This document shows, one piece after another, positions 52,101-59,559 of a stretch of 64,000 bases of DNA. The notes beneath the pieces are model-generated. The model was not told the origin of the DNA and did no database searches. It worked only from the letters and a program-made list of their open reading frames with translations. A program made the position numbers and the translations under genes. This DNA comes from Haloparvum alkalitolerans (GTDB taxonomy: Archaea > Halobacteriota > Halobacteria > Halobacteriales > Haloferacaceae), in contig NZ_JBNLIA010000016.1 in NCBI RefSeq assembly GCF_050122995.1, positions 33,866-97,865 on the forward strand, read 5' to 3'. Numbering within the stretch: position 1 is the first letter of the stretch; every line of letters starts with the position of its first letter.

Positions 52101-52247
52101 TCACCTCACGGGCAGCGACAGCACGTCCATGATCCCCCAGCCGACGTATGCGACGAGGAAGAACAGGAACGCCGCCGCCGCCAGCAGCCAGATGCGGTTG
52201 TAGAGGCGCTGCATGAACGGCGCGTCCGCGGGTCGTTGTGCGCTCAT
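52101..52247 (-). CDS. Small single-helix subunit of the heme-copper enzyme
   Basis: A 48-residue protein with one membrane helix (IWLLAAAAFLFFLVAYVGWGIM). Single-helix small subunits occur in ba3-type oxidases, for example subunit IIa. It is the first gene of the operon. The frame extends 54 bp upstream, but MSAQRPADAPFM is the sensible start, 49 bp downstream of a palindromic site at 52297. Too short for confident family assignment. Confidence 0.7.
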   Translation of the reverse strand: MSAQRPADAPFMQRLYNRIWLLAAAAFLFFLVAYVGWGIMDVLSLPVR

Positions 52248-52296
52248 TGGTCGCTCACGGACTTCGGTTCTCGCGGATTCCCACTGTGGGTTATCG

Positions 52297-52308
52297 CGCA
52301 CATGTTCG
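52297..52308. promoter_or_regulatory. CGAAC-N2-GTTCG-like palindrome, site A (heme-copper operon)
   Basis: CGCACATGTTCG matches the consensus with one change in the left half. It is 49 bp before the start codon of the heme-copper reductase operon. A second palindrome CCCACTGTGGG (52280-52290) lies between. Shared with sites at 55003, 56279, 57826 and 59505. Confidence 0.55.
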
Positions 52309-52389
52309 TCCGGCAGTCCCGCCGATCGGGAATCGCGAGGTCCGCGGGCCGCCCGGGTCGGCCGGGTCGGAACATCGGCCCGGTGCGGG

Positions 52390-54963
52390 TCACTCCTCCC
52401 CCAACACCGACCGTCGCGAGTTCGTCACGACGATCAGGCTGCTGCCGGCCATCGCAACCGCCGCGAACAGCGGGTTCAACAGGCCGAACACGGCCAGCGG
52501 GATCGCGACCGCGTTGTAGCCGAGCGCCCAGCAGACGTTCTCGCGGATGCGCCGGCGCGTGCCGCGCGCGAGGTCGAAGACGGTCCGCAGGGAGCCGAGG
52601 TCGCCGTCCACGACGGTCACGTCCGCGGCGTCGGCCGCGCGGGCGGTCCCGTCGCCCATCGCGACGCCGAGGTCCGCGGCCGCCAGCGCCGGCGCGTCGT
52701 TGGTGCCGTCGCCGACCATCACCGTCGTCCCCTCGGCCGCGAGGCGGCGGACGGTCGCGGCCTTCCCGTCCGGCGGGACGCCCGCGAACACCTCGTCGAC
52801 GGCCGGGTGCTCGCGGAAGCGGTCGGCGCTCCCGCCCGCGTCGCCGGTGAGCACGCAGACGGTGCGGTCCGCGAACGCCTCGACGGCGTCGGTCCACGCC
52901 TCGCGGACGGGGTCCTCGACGACGACCACGCCGCGCGCCGCGCCGTCCCAGCCGACGACGACCGGGAGCGCCCCGCGCTCGTCCGCGGCCGCGACCGTCT
53001 CCGCGAGGTCGCCCTCGACCGGGCCGGCCTTCTCGGCCACGAGGTCGGGGGTGCCGACGACGACCCGATTGCCGTCGACCGTCGCCGCGACGCCCTCGCC
53101 CGGATGGCGAGTGAAGTCGGTCGCGTCGGGGATCGTCGCGGCCCCGACATCGGCGGCCGCCTCCCCCGCCGAGTCGGCGCCGTCCGCCGCCGCGGCCCCG
53201 CCGTCCACCGCGACGCCGGCGGCCGCCTTTTTCTCGCTCCTGGCGGCCGGATTTCTGTCGCCGCTGTCGCGGTCGCCGTCGTTGCCGTCGCCGTCCGCCG
53301 CCGCCAGCACCGCGTCCGCGACTGGGTGGTCCGAGAACCGCTCCGCGGCGGCGGCGTAGCGCAGCGTCTCGACCGCGCCGACCACCTCGGCCACGCGCAT
53401 CTCGCCGGTGGTGAGGGTGCCGGTCTTGTCGAAGACCACCGCGTCCGCCTCCGGCGCGGTCTCGAACACCGTGTCGTCGGTCACGACCACGCCGCGGTCG
53501 AGGGCGTCGCGGAGGCCGGCCGACACCGCCAGCGGCGTCGCGAGCCCCATCGCACAGGGACAGGAGACGACGAGGACCGTGAGGCCGGCAAGCAGGGCGG
53601 CAGCGACCGTCGCGCCGGTCGCGAGCTGCCAGAGGGCGACGGCGGCCCCCAACACGAGTACGAGCGGGACGAAGACCGTCGCGAGCGCGTCCGCGAGTCG
53701 CTGCACGCCGGGCGTCGTGCTCTGGATCTCCCACAGCGCGGCGGCGATGCGGTCGGCCGTGCTCTCGGCGGCCGGTCCGACCCGGACCACGAGCGCGTCG
53801 TCGACCGCGACGGCGCCGCCGACCACGCCGTCGCCCGGCCGCTTCGTGACCGGGAGCGACTCGCCGGTGAGCACCGACTCGTCCACGTCCGCGACGCCCT
53901 CGGCGACGGTGCCGTCGACCGGCACCCGGTCCCCGGGCCTGACGAGCACCTCGTCGCCCGGCTGCAGGGCCGCGACCGGGACCGGTTCGCGCTCGCCGTC
54001 CTCGCCGAGCCGCGTCGCCTCGCTCACGCGGGCCGCCGTGAGCGCGGAGAGCCGCTCGGTCGCGGCCGCGCGGACGCCGGACTCGTAGTAGCGTCCGAGC
54101 GTCACGACGAGGACCACGGCGACGCTCACGTCGTAGTAGAGGTGGGTGCTCCCCGCCGCCAGCGCGACGGTACTGTACGCGTACGCCGACAGCGCGGCCA
54201 CGGAGACGAGGAGGTCCATGTTCGGCCGGCGCGTCCGGAGGCTCACCCACGCGCCGCGGAGCACCGGCGCGCCGGTGTAGCCGACGACGACCGCGGTCGC
54301 CAGCGCGATGAAGACGAGCGGGAGGTACTGTCCCACTGCGGTCGTCGTGTCCACCTCGAGGACGCCGGTCTCGACGCCGACGTAGCTCGGGTACAGCGAG
54401 AAGAGGTACCACGGCATCACCAGCACCGCGAAGAACCCGCCGACGACGAGCCGCTGCACCGTCTCGTCGCGCCGGTTCCGGCGGGCGGCGCCGCCGCCCG
54501 ATTCCGCGTCCGGTCCGGCCGGTCCCGTGCCCGCGTCGGCGTCCGCCGGACGGACGGCGTAGCCGTATCCCGAGAGCGCGCCCGGCAGGTCCGCCTCGTC
54601 GATCCGGTCGGGGTCGTAGGTGACGCGGGCGGTCTCCGTGCCGTAGTTGGCCTCGACCGCGTGGACGCCGGCGGTCTCCTCGCCCCGCAAGGAGAGGAAC
54701 GCCTCGCAGGTCGCACAGTGCATCCCCTCGACCGAGAGGAATGCCCTCGCGGCGTCGTCGGGACCGTCGGGGGCGCGCTGCGAGGCGGACGCCGCTTCGT
54801 CGGCGCTCGGCCGGCCGGCGACGGCGTCGCGGTCCGCGCGGTCGGGGTCGTCGAGCGCGCGGGCGACCTCCAGACAGCCGCGGCAGCAGAAGGCGCCGTC
54901 CACGTCAGCGGCCGTCAGCGGGCTCCCGTCGGTCGGCAGCCCGCAGAGGCGACAGGTTCCCAT
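52390..54963 (-). CDS. Copper-translocating P1B-type ATPase (CopA/FixI-like)
   Basis: An 857-residue P-type ATPase. The N-terminus has a Cys-rich domain (CRLCGLP, then FCCRGC) as in FixI/CcoI and CopA2 pumps. A heavy-metal-associated domain follows with MHCATC (Cys83, Cys86). There are eight helices, with the transmembrane CPC motif in VVSCPCAMGLATPLA, DKTGTLT for phosphorylation and MVGDGTNDAPAL. A long Gly/Asp/Ala-rich insert lies in the nucleotide-binding region. It exports Cu(I), and in this setting probably supplies CuA, NirK or halocyanin. Site B lies 39 bp upstream. Confidence 0.9.
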   Translation of the reverse strand: MGTCRLCGLPTDGSPLTAADVDGAFCCRGCLEVARALDDPDRADRDAVAGRPSADEAASASQRAPDGPDDAARAFLSVEGMHCATCEAFLSLRGEETAGVHAVEANYGTETARVTYDPDRIDEADLPGALSGYGYAVRPADADAGTGPAGPDAESGGGAARRNRRDETVQRLVVGGFFAVLVMPWYLFSLYPSYVGVETGVLEVDTTTAVGQYLPLVFIALATAVVVGYTGAPVLRGAWVSLRTRRPNMDLLVSVAALSAYAYSTVALAAGSTHLYYDVSVAVVLVVTLGRYYESGVRAAATERLSALTAARVSEATRLGEDGEREPVPVAALQPGDEVLVRPGDRVPVDGTVAEGVADVDESVLTGESLPVTKRPGDGVVGGAVAVDDALVVRVGPAAESTADRIAAALWEIQSTTPGVQRLADALATVFVPLVLVLGAAVALWQLATGATVAAALLAGLTVLVVSCPCAMGLATPLAVSAGLRDALDRGVVVTDDTVFETAPEADAVVFDKTGTLTTGEMRVAEVVGAVETLRYAAAAERFSDHPVADAVLAAADGDGNDGDRDSGDRNPAARSEKKAAAGVAVDGGAAAADGADSAGEAAADVGAATIPDATDFTRHPGEGVAATVDGNRVVVGTPDLVAEKAGPVEGDLAETVAAADERGALPVVVGWDGAARGVVVVEDPVREAWTDAVEAFADRTVCVLTGDAGGSADRFREHPAVDEVFAGVPPDGKAATVRRLAAEGTTVMVGDGTNDAPALAAADLGVAMGDGTARAADAADVTVVDGDLGSLRTVFDLARGTRRRIRENVCWALGYNAVAIPLAVFGLLNPLFAAVAMAGSSLIVVTNSRRSVLGEE

Positions 54964-55002
54964 CGGGAGACGCTTCGGGCCGGGTCCCCGAGGCGGTGTC
55001 TG

Positions 55003-55014
55003 CGAACGTGTTCG
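55003..55014. promoter_or_regulatory. CGAAC-N2-GTTCG palindrome, site B (copper ATPase)
   Basis: CGAACGTGTTCG is a perfect match in both half-sites with a GT spacer. It lies 39 bp before the copper ATPase start and 49 bp after the nirK stop, on DNA without other features. Confidence 0.65.
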
Positions 55015-55062
55015 GGCGGCGGCCGCGCCGCCGGGGCTGTCCCGCTCGGGAGGCCGACCGCG

Positions 55063-56145
55063 TCACGGGTCCGGGTCGTAGATCTCGGGGCGTTCCTCCC
55101 CTTGCACCTCGAGGACGCCGAGCAGCCCCTTGCGGACCACGCGGGTCAGCGAGTGGTCGACAATCTTGATCGGGCCGGGGACCGGCGTCTCGATCTCCGC
55201 GGCGGCCACGGTGCCGGGCTCGACCGGCGTCGTCTCCACGAACCGGCCGGGGTCCGAGACGAGGTCGCCGTCGCGGTAGAGCTTGTCCCAGACGTTGCCG
55301 ATGGCGTGCCACGAACTGCTGAGGTTCGGCCCGCCGTTGGAGAGGTAGATCCGGACCCGATCGCCCTGCTCGACCGGGATCCGGCCGTAGCCGTCCTCGG
55401 TGAACGCGTACGCCTCGCCGTTGAACGCCATGTAGGTCGGCTCCTCGTTCTTGGCGGCCTCCGTGCTCCACTCGTGGTGACCCTCCTCGCCGGCCTCGCC
55501 GTTCGTGTAGATCTCGTGTTGGCCGAAGTAGAGTTCGCGGTCGACCTCCGGGAGCCCCTCCTTCGGTTCGACGAGGATGGCGCCGAACATGCCCGCGCTG
55601 ATGTGGTGGTCCATGTTCGGCACCGCGCAGTGGTAGATGTGGACGCCGGGGTAGGTGGCCTTGAACTGGATGGTCGCCTCCTCGCCCGGCCCGATGGTCG
55701 TCGCGTCAGCGCCCCCGCCCGGGCCGTACACCGCGTGGAAGTCGATGTTGTGCGGGAGGTTGCTGTCCTCGGGGCTCCGCAGCGTGAGGTTCACGGTGTC
55801 CCCGCGGCGGACGCGGACCATCGGCCCGGGCACCTGCCCGTCGAAGGTCATGTAGTCGAAGGTGACGCCGGGTTCGATCTCGGCGGTCACCTCCTTCGTC
55901 TCCAGCGTCACGTCGTGCGTGCGCGGCGAGTTCCAGTCCACCGGGTCGGGGACGTCCGTCGGGTCCGCCGCGATCCGGTCCACGTCGACCGACGCTGTCG
56001 AGTCGAGCGAGTCCGTCGCCTCGGTCGCCGGCGTCGCCGCCGCGGCGTCCGCGCCGTCCTCGGTACAGCCGGCGAGCGCCGCCACCGCGCCGATACCCGC
56101 CGCTTTCAGGAACGAGCGCCGTCTGCTGTAGGGATGTCGCGTCAT
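55063..56145 (-). CDS. nirK: Copper-containing nitrite reductase
   Basis: A 360-residue two-cupredoxin enzyme reducing nitrite to NO. It has a Tat signal (SRRRSFLKAAG) and a lipobox (LAGC), so it is anchored outside the cell. Type 1 copper ligands are His132, Cys173, His181 and Met186. Type 2 copper ligands are His137, His172 and His331, with catalytic Asp135 and His280. The loop PNMDHHISAGM is one residue shorter than in proteobacterial NirK, as is usual in haloarchaea. The longer frame upstream is not used. Site C is 133 bp upstream. Confidence 0.95.
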   Translation of the reverse strand: MTRHPYSRRRSFLKAAGIGAVAALAGCTEDGADAAAATPATEATDSLDSTASVDVDRIAADPTDVPDPVDWNSPRTHDVTLETKEVTAEIEPGVTFDYMTFDGQVPGPMVRVRRGDTVNLTLRSPEDSNLPHNIDFHAVYGPGGGADATTIGPGEEATIQFKATYPGVHIYHCAVPNMDHHISAGMFGAILVEPKEGLPEVDRELYFGQHEIYTNGEAGEEGHHEWSTEAAKNEEPTYMAFNGEAYAFTEDGYGRIPVEQGDRVRIYLSNGGPNLSSSWHAIGNVWDKLYRDGDLVSDPGRFVETTPVEPGTVAAAEIETPVPGPIKIVDHSLTRVVRKGLLGVLEVQGEERPEIYDPDP

Positions 56146-56278
56146 TGGGTCTCCCTCCGGTTGGTAGTTGCCGGAGTTACCCCGTATAACTGCACAAATA
56201 TTCCCAATTCGCGGGTAGATACCTGAACATCTGCGGCGTGCAATACTTAAAGGGCGTTCGGATTCCTCGAAGCGTGTC

Positions 56279-56290
56279 GGAACATGTTCG
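56279..56290. promoter_or_regulatory. CGAAC-N2-GTTCG-like palindrome, site C (nirK)
   Basis: GGAACATGTTCG, inside a longer symmetric GTCGGAACATGTTCGAC, lies 133 bp before the nirK start. Between them on the minus strand is CTTTAAGTATTG (near 56243-56254), a good TATA box, about 25 bp downstream of the site. This implies a leader of roughly 80 nt on nirK mRNA, or a second promoter at AATATTTG (56196-56203). Confidence 0.6.
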
Positions 56291-56396
56291 ACGGGGGCGC
56301 GGCCGAAGCCTCGGCGCTGCTCGCGGCCGCGCGGTCGGAAGAAGAGAGCGGGGCACGGCGCCGGGAAAAGCGCGCGTCGGGAAGCCCCGAGCCGCC

Positions 56397-57056
56397 TCAC
56401 TGCGCCGCAGCGTCGGCGTCGACCTGCGGCGGGAGGTCCTCCACGAACTGCTTGACGACGACCTCCTCGGCGCGGTGGAGCGTCTCGCTGCAGGTGGACT
56501 TCGCGAGGTCCACGCGGTCGGCCAGCTCGGTGAGCGAGCAGGTGCGCGGCGTGTCGTAGTAGCCTTCCTCGACCGCGCGGAGGAGCAGGTCCTGTTGGGT
56601 CTCGGTCAGCAGCTGGCTCGCCTGCAGTCGCTCCTGGATGTACTTGACGCGGAAGTTCAGCCCGAGCTCGTCGAACTGCCGGCCCAACTCGGAGAGCCGG
56701 TCGTGGGCGCCGGTGACGTCGATGGTCGCGTCGCCGTTCTCGATCTCGACGGGCATCTCGATCGGGATGCCGGACCGCTTGGCCGCGATGAGCAGCATCG
56801 GCGCCGAGGTCTCGAACTGCACCGTCACCTCGTGGTCGGCCCGGCCCATCACCGACATGTCGGTGACCGAAGGGTGCGACTCCATCGCGTCGAGGACGGC
56901 GTCGACGTCCGGGGCGGTTATCCACACGAGCGCGAACCCCGGCCCATCGCCCGGGAGCGCGGCGATCACCTGAAACGTCGCCGCCGGGAACTCGCGGGAG
57001 ACGTCCGCCACCCACGGGCCGTCCGGCAGGTCGACGACGAGGCGTGCTTGTGTCAT
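56397..57056 (-). CDS. HTH_10 family transcription regulator (Bat/NarO-like)
   Basis: A 219-residue haloarchaeal regulator. The N-terminal about 150 residues are an alpha-beta ligand or sensor domain. The C-terminal HTH_10 is at about 155-205 (LTETQQDLLLRAVEEGYYD, CSLTELADRVDLAKSTCSE). It lies between nirK and the halocyanin gene and is the obvious candidate to bind the CGAAC-N2-GTTCG sites. Only two Cys are present, both in the HTH, so it lacks the N-terminal Cys cluster that I recall for NarO. The signal it senses is therefore open. Confidence 0.8.
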   Translation of the reverse strand: MTQARLVVDLPDGPWVADVSREFPAATFQVIAALPGDGPGFALVWITAPDVDAVLDAMESHPSVTDMSVMGRADHEVTVQFETSAPMLLIAAKRSGIPIEMPVEIENGDATIDVTGAHDRLSELGRQFDELGLNFRVKYIQERLQASQLLTETQQDLLLRAVEEGYYDTPRTCSLTELADRVDLAKSTCSETLHRAEEVVVKQFVEDLPPQVDADAAAQ

Positions 57057-57218
57057 AGGTCGTGTCCTTGTGTGTCCCGGGTTGTCGGTGGGATGTGCCG
57101 GCCCGTCGGCGCGTCGCGCCGACCGCGAACGGCGGCGCGTCGCTCCGACGGGAGCCGTGATCGGTTCGGGCCGCGGGCGCGGGCGCGGAGTGCGGGCCCG
57201 ACCGCCGCGGCGCGAGCG

Positions 57219-57752
57219 CTACTCCACGTGAACGGCGCCCTTCATCCCCACGCTCTCGTGGGGGGTACAGACGTACCGGAAGGTGCCGCTCTCCTCGAAC
57301 GTGTGTTCGAAGGTGTGGCCCTCCTCGTCGGTCAGCTCGGACTCGAAGGCGCCGTCCTCCTCGGTGACGTTGTGCTGTCCGCCCTGCCCGGTCCACTCCC
57401 AGACGACGGTGGTGCCGGTCGAGACGGCGACCGCCGGCGGGGCGAACTTGAGGCCGTCGGCGGCGCCGACCTGGACGGTGACCTCGTCCGCGTCGGTGCG
57501 GTCGAGCGTCGCCTCGTAGTTGTCCACGTCGTCGAACCAGCCGCCGTAGTCCGGTTCCTCGGAGAGGTACTCGCCGCCGCCGTCGCCACCGCTATCCCCG
57601 CCGCCGTTACCCCCGTCGCTACCGCCGCTTCCGCCATCCCCGCCGCCGCTCCCGCTATCGCCACCGCCGGAACAGCCGGCCAGAAGCGTCGCGGTCGCGG
57701 CGCCGGCCGTCACCTGTACGAAGCGTCGTCGGTCGAGGTCGTGCGTGGTCAT
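57219..57752 (-). CDS. Halocyanin (blue copper electron carrier)
   Basis: A 177-residue plastocyanin-like protein. A Tat signal (DRRRFVQVTAG) is followed by a lipobox (LLAGC, Cys27) and a long Gly/Ser/Asp linker (28-60). The cupredoxin domain has copper ligands His127, Cys162, His165 and Met170 (QHNV and CTPHESVGM). It is anchored outside the membrane and carries electrons, probably to NirK and/or the CuA subunit encoded nearby. Site D is 73 bp upstream. The 162-bp gap to the regulator gene has nothing else notable. Confidence 0.92.
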   Translation of the reverse strand: MTTHDLDRRRFVQVTAGAATATLLAGCSGGGDSGSGGGDGGSGGSDGGNGGGDSGGDGGGEYLSEEPDYGGWFDDVDNYEATLDRTDADEVTVQVGAADGLKFAPPAVAVSTGTTVVWEWTGQGGQHNVTEEDGAFESELTDEEGHTFEHTFEESGTFRYVCTPHESVGMKGAVHVE

Positions 57753-57825
57753 CGTCGGACAGGTAGGCGTTCGAGGGCGACTGAAAAGGGGGCGGCGGCG
57801 GTTCCTACGGCGCGATACCGTCCGC

Positions 57826-57837
57826 CGAACACGTTCG
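57826..57837. promoter_or_regulatory. CGAAC-N2-GTTCG palindrome, site D (halocyanin)
   Basis: CGAACACGTTCG is a perfect match in both half-sites, flanked by C and G so that the symmetric unit is CCGAACACGTTCGG (57825-57838). It lies 73 bp before the halocyanin start, just beyond the end of the radical SAM gene. Confidence 0.65.
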
Positions 57838-57856
57838 GTCGCCGCACTTATACCCG

Positions 57857-59056
57857 TCAGAGCGGCACCGCCTCGCCGCCGCGGACCTCACCCTCGGTCA
57901 GGTAACACTGCGGGTCGGGCGCGAACAGGTCCCCGTGGACGGTGAGCGCGCGCAGGCGCGAGCCGCCGCGACAGAGCGAGCGGTACTGGCAGTCGGCGCA
58001 CCTGCCGGTCAACCGCTCCTCGCGGTTCCGGAGCGCGCCGAGCAGGGGGTTCGCGTCGTCGCTCCAGAGCTCCCCGAAGGGTCGTTCGCGGACGTTCCCG
58101 AGGCTGTACCCCTGCCAGAACTGCGTGAGGTGGACGTTACCGACGGGGTCGACGTCCGCGACGCGCTCGCCGGCGGGGTCGCCGCCGTTGCGCTCGAGAT
58201 ACGTCCGGATCCGCTCGGCGTGGTCGCGCCCCAACTCGCGGTCGGCGTACTCGATCAGGTAGCCCGCGTCCGCGTAGTTGCCGACCAGCAGGGTCTCGAT
58301 CTCCTCGCCCGCGTCGTGGTACTCGCGGGTGAGGTCACAGAGCCGGCGGACCGCGTCGCGCTTCGCCGCGGGGGACAGGTCGGCGTCGACGATCCCCTTC
58401 CCGCGACCGCCGTAGTCGAGATGATAAAAACAGAAGCGGTCGACGCCGACGTCGACCAGCAGGTCGATAACGCCCCCCAGGTCGGCCGCGTTGCGCTCGG
58501 TGATCGTGTAGCGCAGTCCCGTCTTGAGCCCGGCGTCCAGACACGCCTCGATGCCGCGGACGGCGGCGTCGAAGGCCCCCTCCTTCCCGCGGAAGGCGTC
58601 GTTGCGCTCCGGCAGCCCGTCGACCGAGACGCCGGCGTACCGCAGGCCGGCGTCCTTCAGCGCGCGGGCTTTCTCCTCGGTGATCAGGGTGCCGTTGGTC
58701 GAGAGGACCGGACGGATCCCCGCGGCGCTCGCGTGCGCGACGAGTTCCGGGAGGTCGTCGCGGACGAGCGGCTCCCCGCCGGAGAAGAGGACGACCGGGA
58801 CGCCGAAGTCGGCGAGTTGGTCCAGAAGCGCCTTCCCCTCGGCCGTGGAGAGCTCGCCGGGGATCGTCTCGGTGTCCGCGGAGGCGTAGCAGTGGGAACA
58901 GTAGAGGTTACACTGCTTGGTCGTGTTCCAGACGACGACCGGCCGGTGCTGTTTCCGCTCGGTGATCTGGTCGGCCGCGGACTCGTCGGCGGCGTCGTAG
59001 CGCAGGCCGTCGCTCTCGGCATCGAGCCCGCACAGGAGCTTGCTGATCGAGATCAC
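57857..59056 (-). CDS. Radical SAM/SPASM protein (AhbC/NirJ-like; TIGR04347-type)
   Basis: A 399-residue radical SAM enzyme. The 4Fe-4S motif is CNLYCSHC with Cys49, Cys53 and Cys56; GGEPL follows. The C-terminal SPASM region has Cys in GRCADCQYRSLCRGG and PQC. It resembles the AhbC/AhbD/NirJ group of heme-maturation enzymes and also, as I recall, haloarchaeal TIGR04347, paired with a small PaaB-like partner. Here the catalytic Cys are intact, so it is not a pseudo-enzyme. The start is GTG overlapping the partner gene stop (GTGA). It might act in siroheme-dependent heme synthesis or peptide modification. Confidence 0.8.
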   Translation of the reverse strand: MISISKLLCGLDAESDGLRYDAADESAADQITERKQHRPVVVWNTTKQCNLYCSHCYASADTETIPGELSTAEGKALLDQLADFGVPVVLFSGGEPLVRDDLPELVAHASAAGIRPVLSTNGTLITEEKARALKDAGLRYAGVSVDGLPERNDAFRGKEGAFDAAVRGIEACLDAGLKTGLRYTITERNAADLGGVIDLLVDVGVDRFCFYHLDYGGRGKGIVDADLSPAAKRDAVRRLCDLTREYHDAGEEIETLLVGNYADAGYLIEYADRELGRDHAERIRTYLERNGGDPAGERVADVDPVGNVHLTQFWQGYSLGNVRERPFGELWSDDANPLLGALRNREERLTGRCADCQYRSLCRGGSRLRALTVHGDLFAPDPQCYLTEGEVRGGEAVPL

Positions 59057-59439
59057 GCGCCGTCACCTACCCCCGGGGTCCCCTCGGTCTCCTCGTAGAC
59101 GCGCGGCTCCGGCGGCGCGCGGTCGGCGGCGGCGTCTCCGCCCGCCGCGTCCCCGGCACTCCGAGCGTCGTCGCCGTCGCCGTCGGCCCCCTCCGCGCCC
59201 TCCGCCAGCGAGTAGGTGGAGTACCGGTGGGTCTCGTCGCTCGGGCAGACCCACACGTCGCGGGCGTACCACGCGAACAGCTTCCCCGCCTCCTCGTGGG
59301 CGGTGTCGGGGTCCGGCGCGGCGATGGTGCCGACGTGTTCGAGCGGCTCCGCGGCCGCCTCGCGGACGAACACCTCCCAGCGTCGCTCCGTCGTCGCCCG
59401 AGGCGCCGCCTCCTCCGTCCGCGTCGCTTTCTCGACCAT
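59053..59439 (-). CDS. PaaB-like small protein, radical SAM partner (Htur_1727-like)
   Basis: A 128-residue protein. Residues 18-75 look like PaaB of phenylacetyl-CoA epoxidase (RRWEVFVREAAAEPLEHVGTI, then HEEAGKLFAWYARDVWVCPSDE). The C-terminus is an Ala/Asp/Gly-rich disordered tail. I recall a haloarchaeal family of this type described as a radical SAM-partnered candidate RiPP. It is coupled by a GTGA overlap to the radical SAM gene downstream. It may be a substrate, a carrier or a scaffold for that enzyme. Site E lies 65 bp upstream. Confidence 0.7.
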   Translation of the reverse strand: MVEKATRTEEAAPRATTERRWEVFVREAAAEPLEHVGTIAAPDPDTAHEEAGKLFAWYARDVWVCPSDETHRYSTYSLAEGAEGADGDGDDARSAGDAAGGDAAADRAPPEPRVYEETEGTPGVGDGA

Positions 59440-59504
59440 GGTGGGCGATTCGTCGCCCCCGAATAAATCCGGTTGCGGGCAGTTTCAGCCCGTGGTAATC
59501 CGGG

Positions 59505-59516
59505 CGAAGGTGTTCG
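59505..59516. promoter_or_regulatory. CGAAC-N2-GTTCG-like palindrome, site E (divergent radical SAM genes)
   Basis: CGAAGGTGTTCG has one change in the left half. It sits in the 120-bp divergent gap, 65 bp from the PaaB-like start and 43 bp from the second radical SAM start, so one site could control both directions. Confidence 0.55.
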
Positions 59517-59559
59517 GTCGAGGACCGAAGGGGCCGGCGCCCCGACCTCCCGACGACCG

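Noticed and set aside
57296..57309. CGAAC-N4-GTTCG inside the halocyanin gene
   Set aside because: It falls in codons for a conserved Phe/Glu/His stretch of the cupredoxin domain and is not in promoter position. It is probably chance, and useful as a reminder that the palindrome can arise from coding bias.
57857..59056. Heme d1 synthesis (NirJ) as the role of this radical SAM protein
   Set aside because: The nitrite reductase here is the copper type and needs no heme d1, and no nirS or other heme d1 genes are seen in the window.
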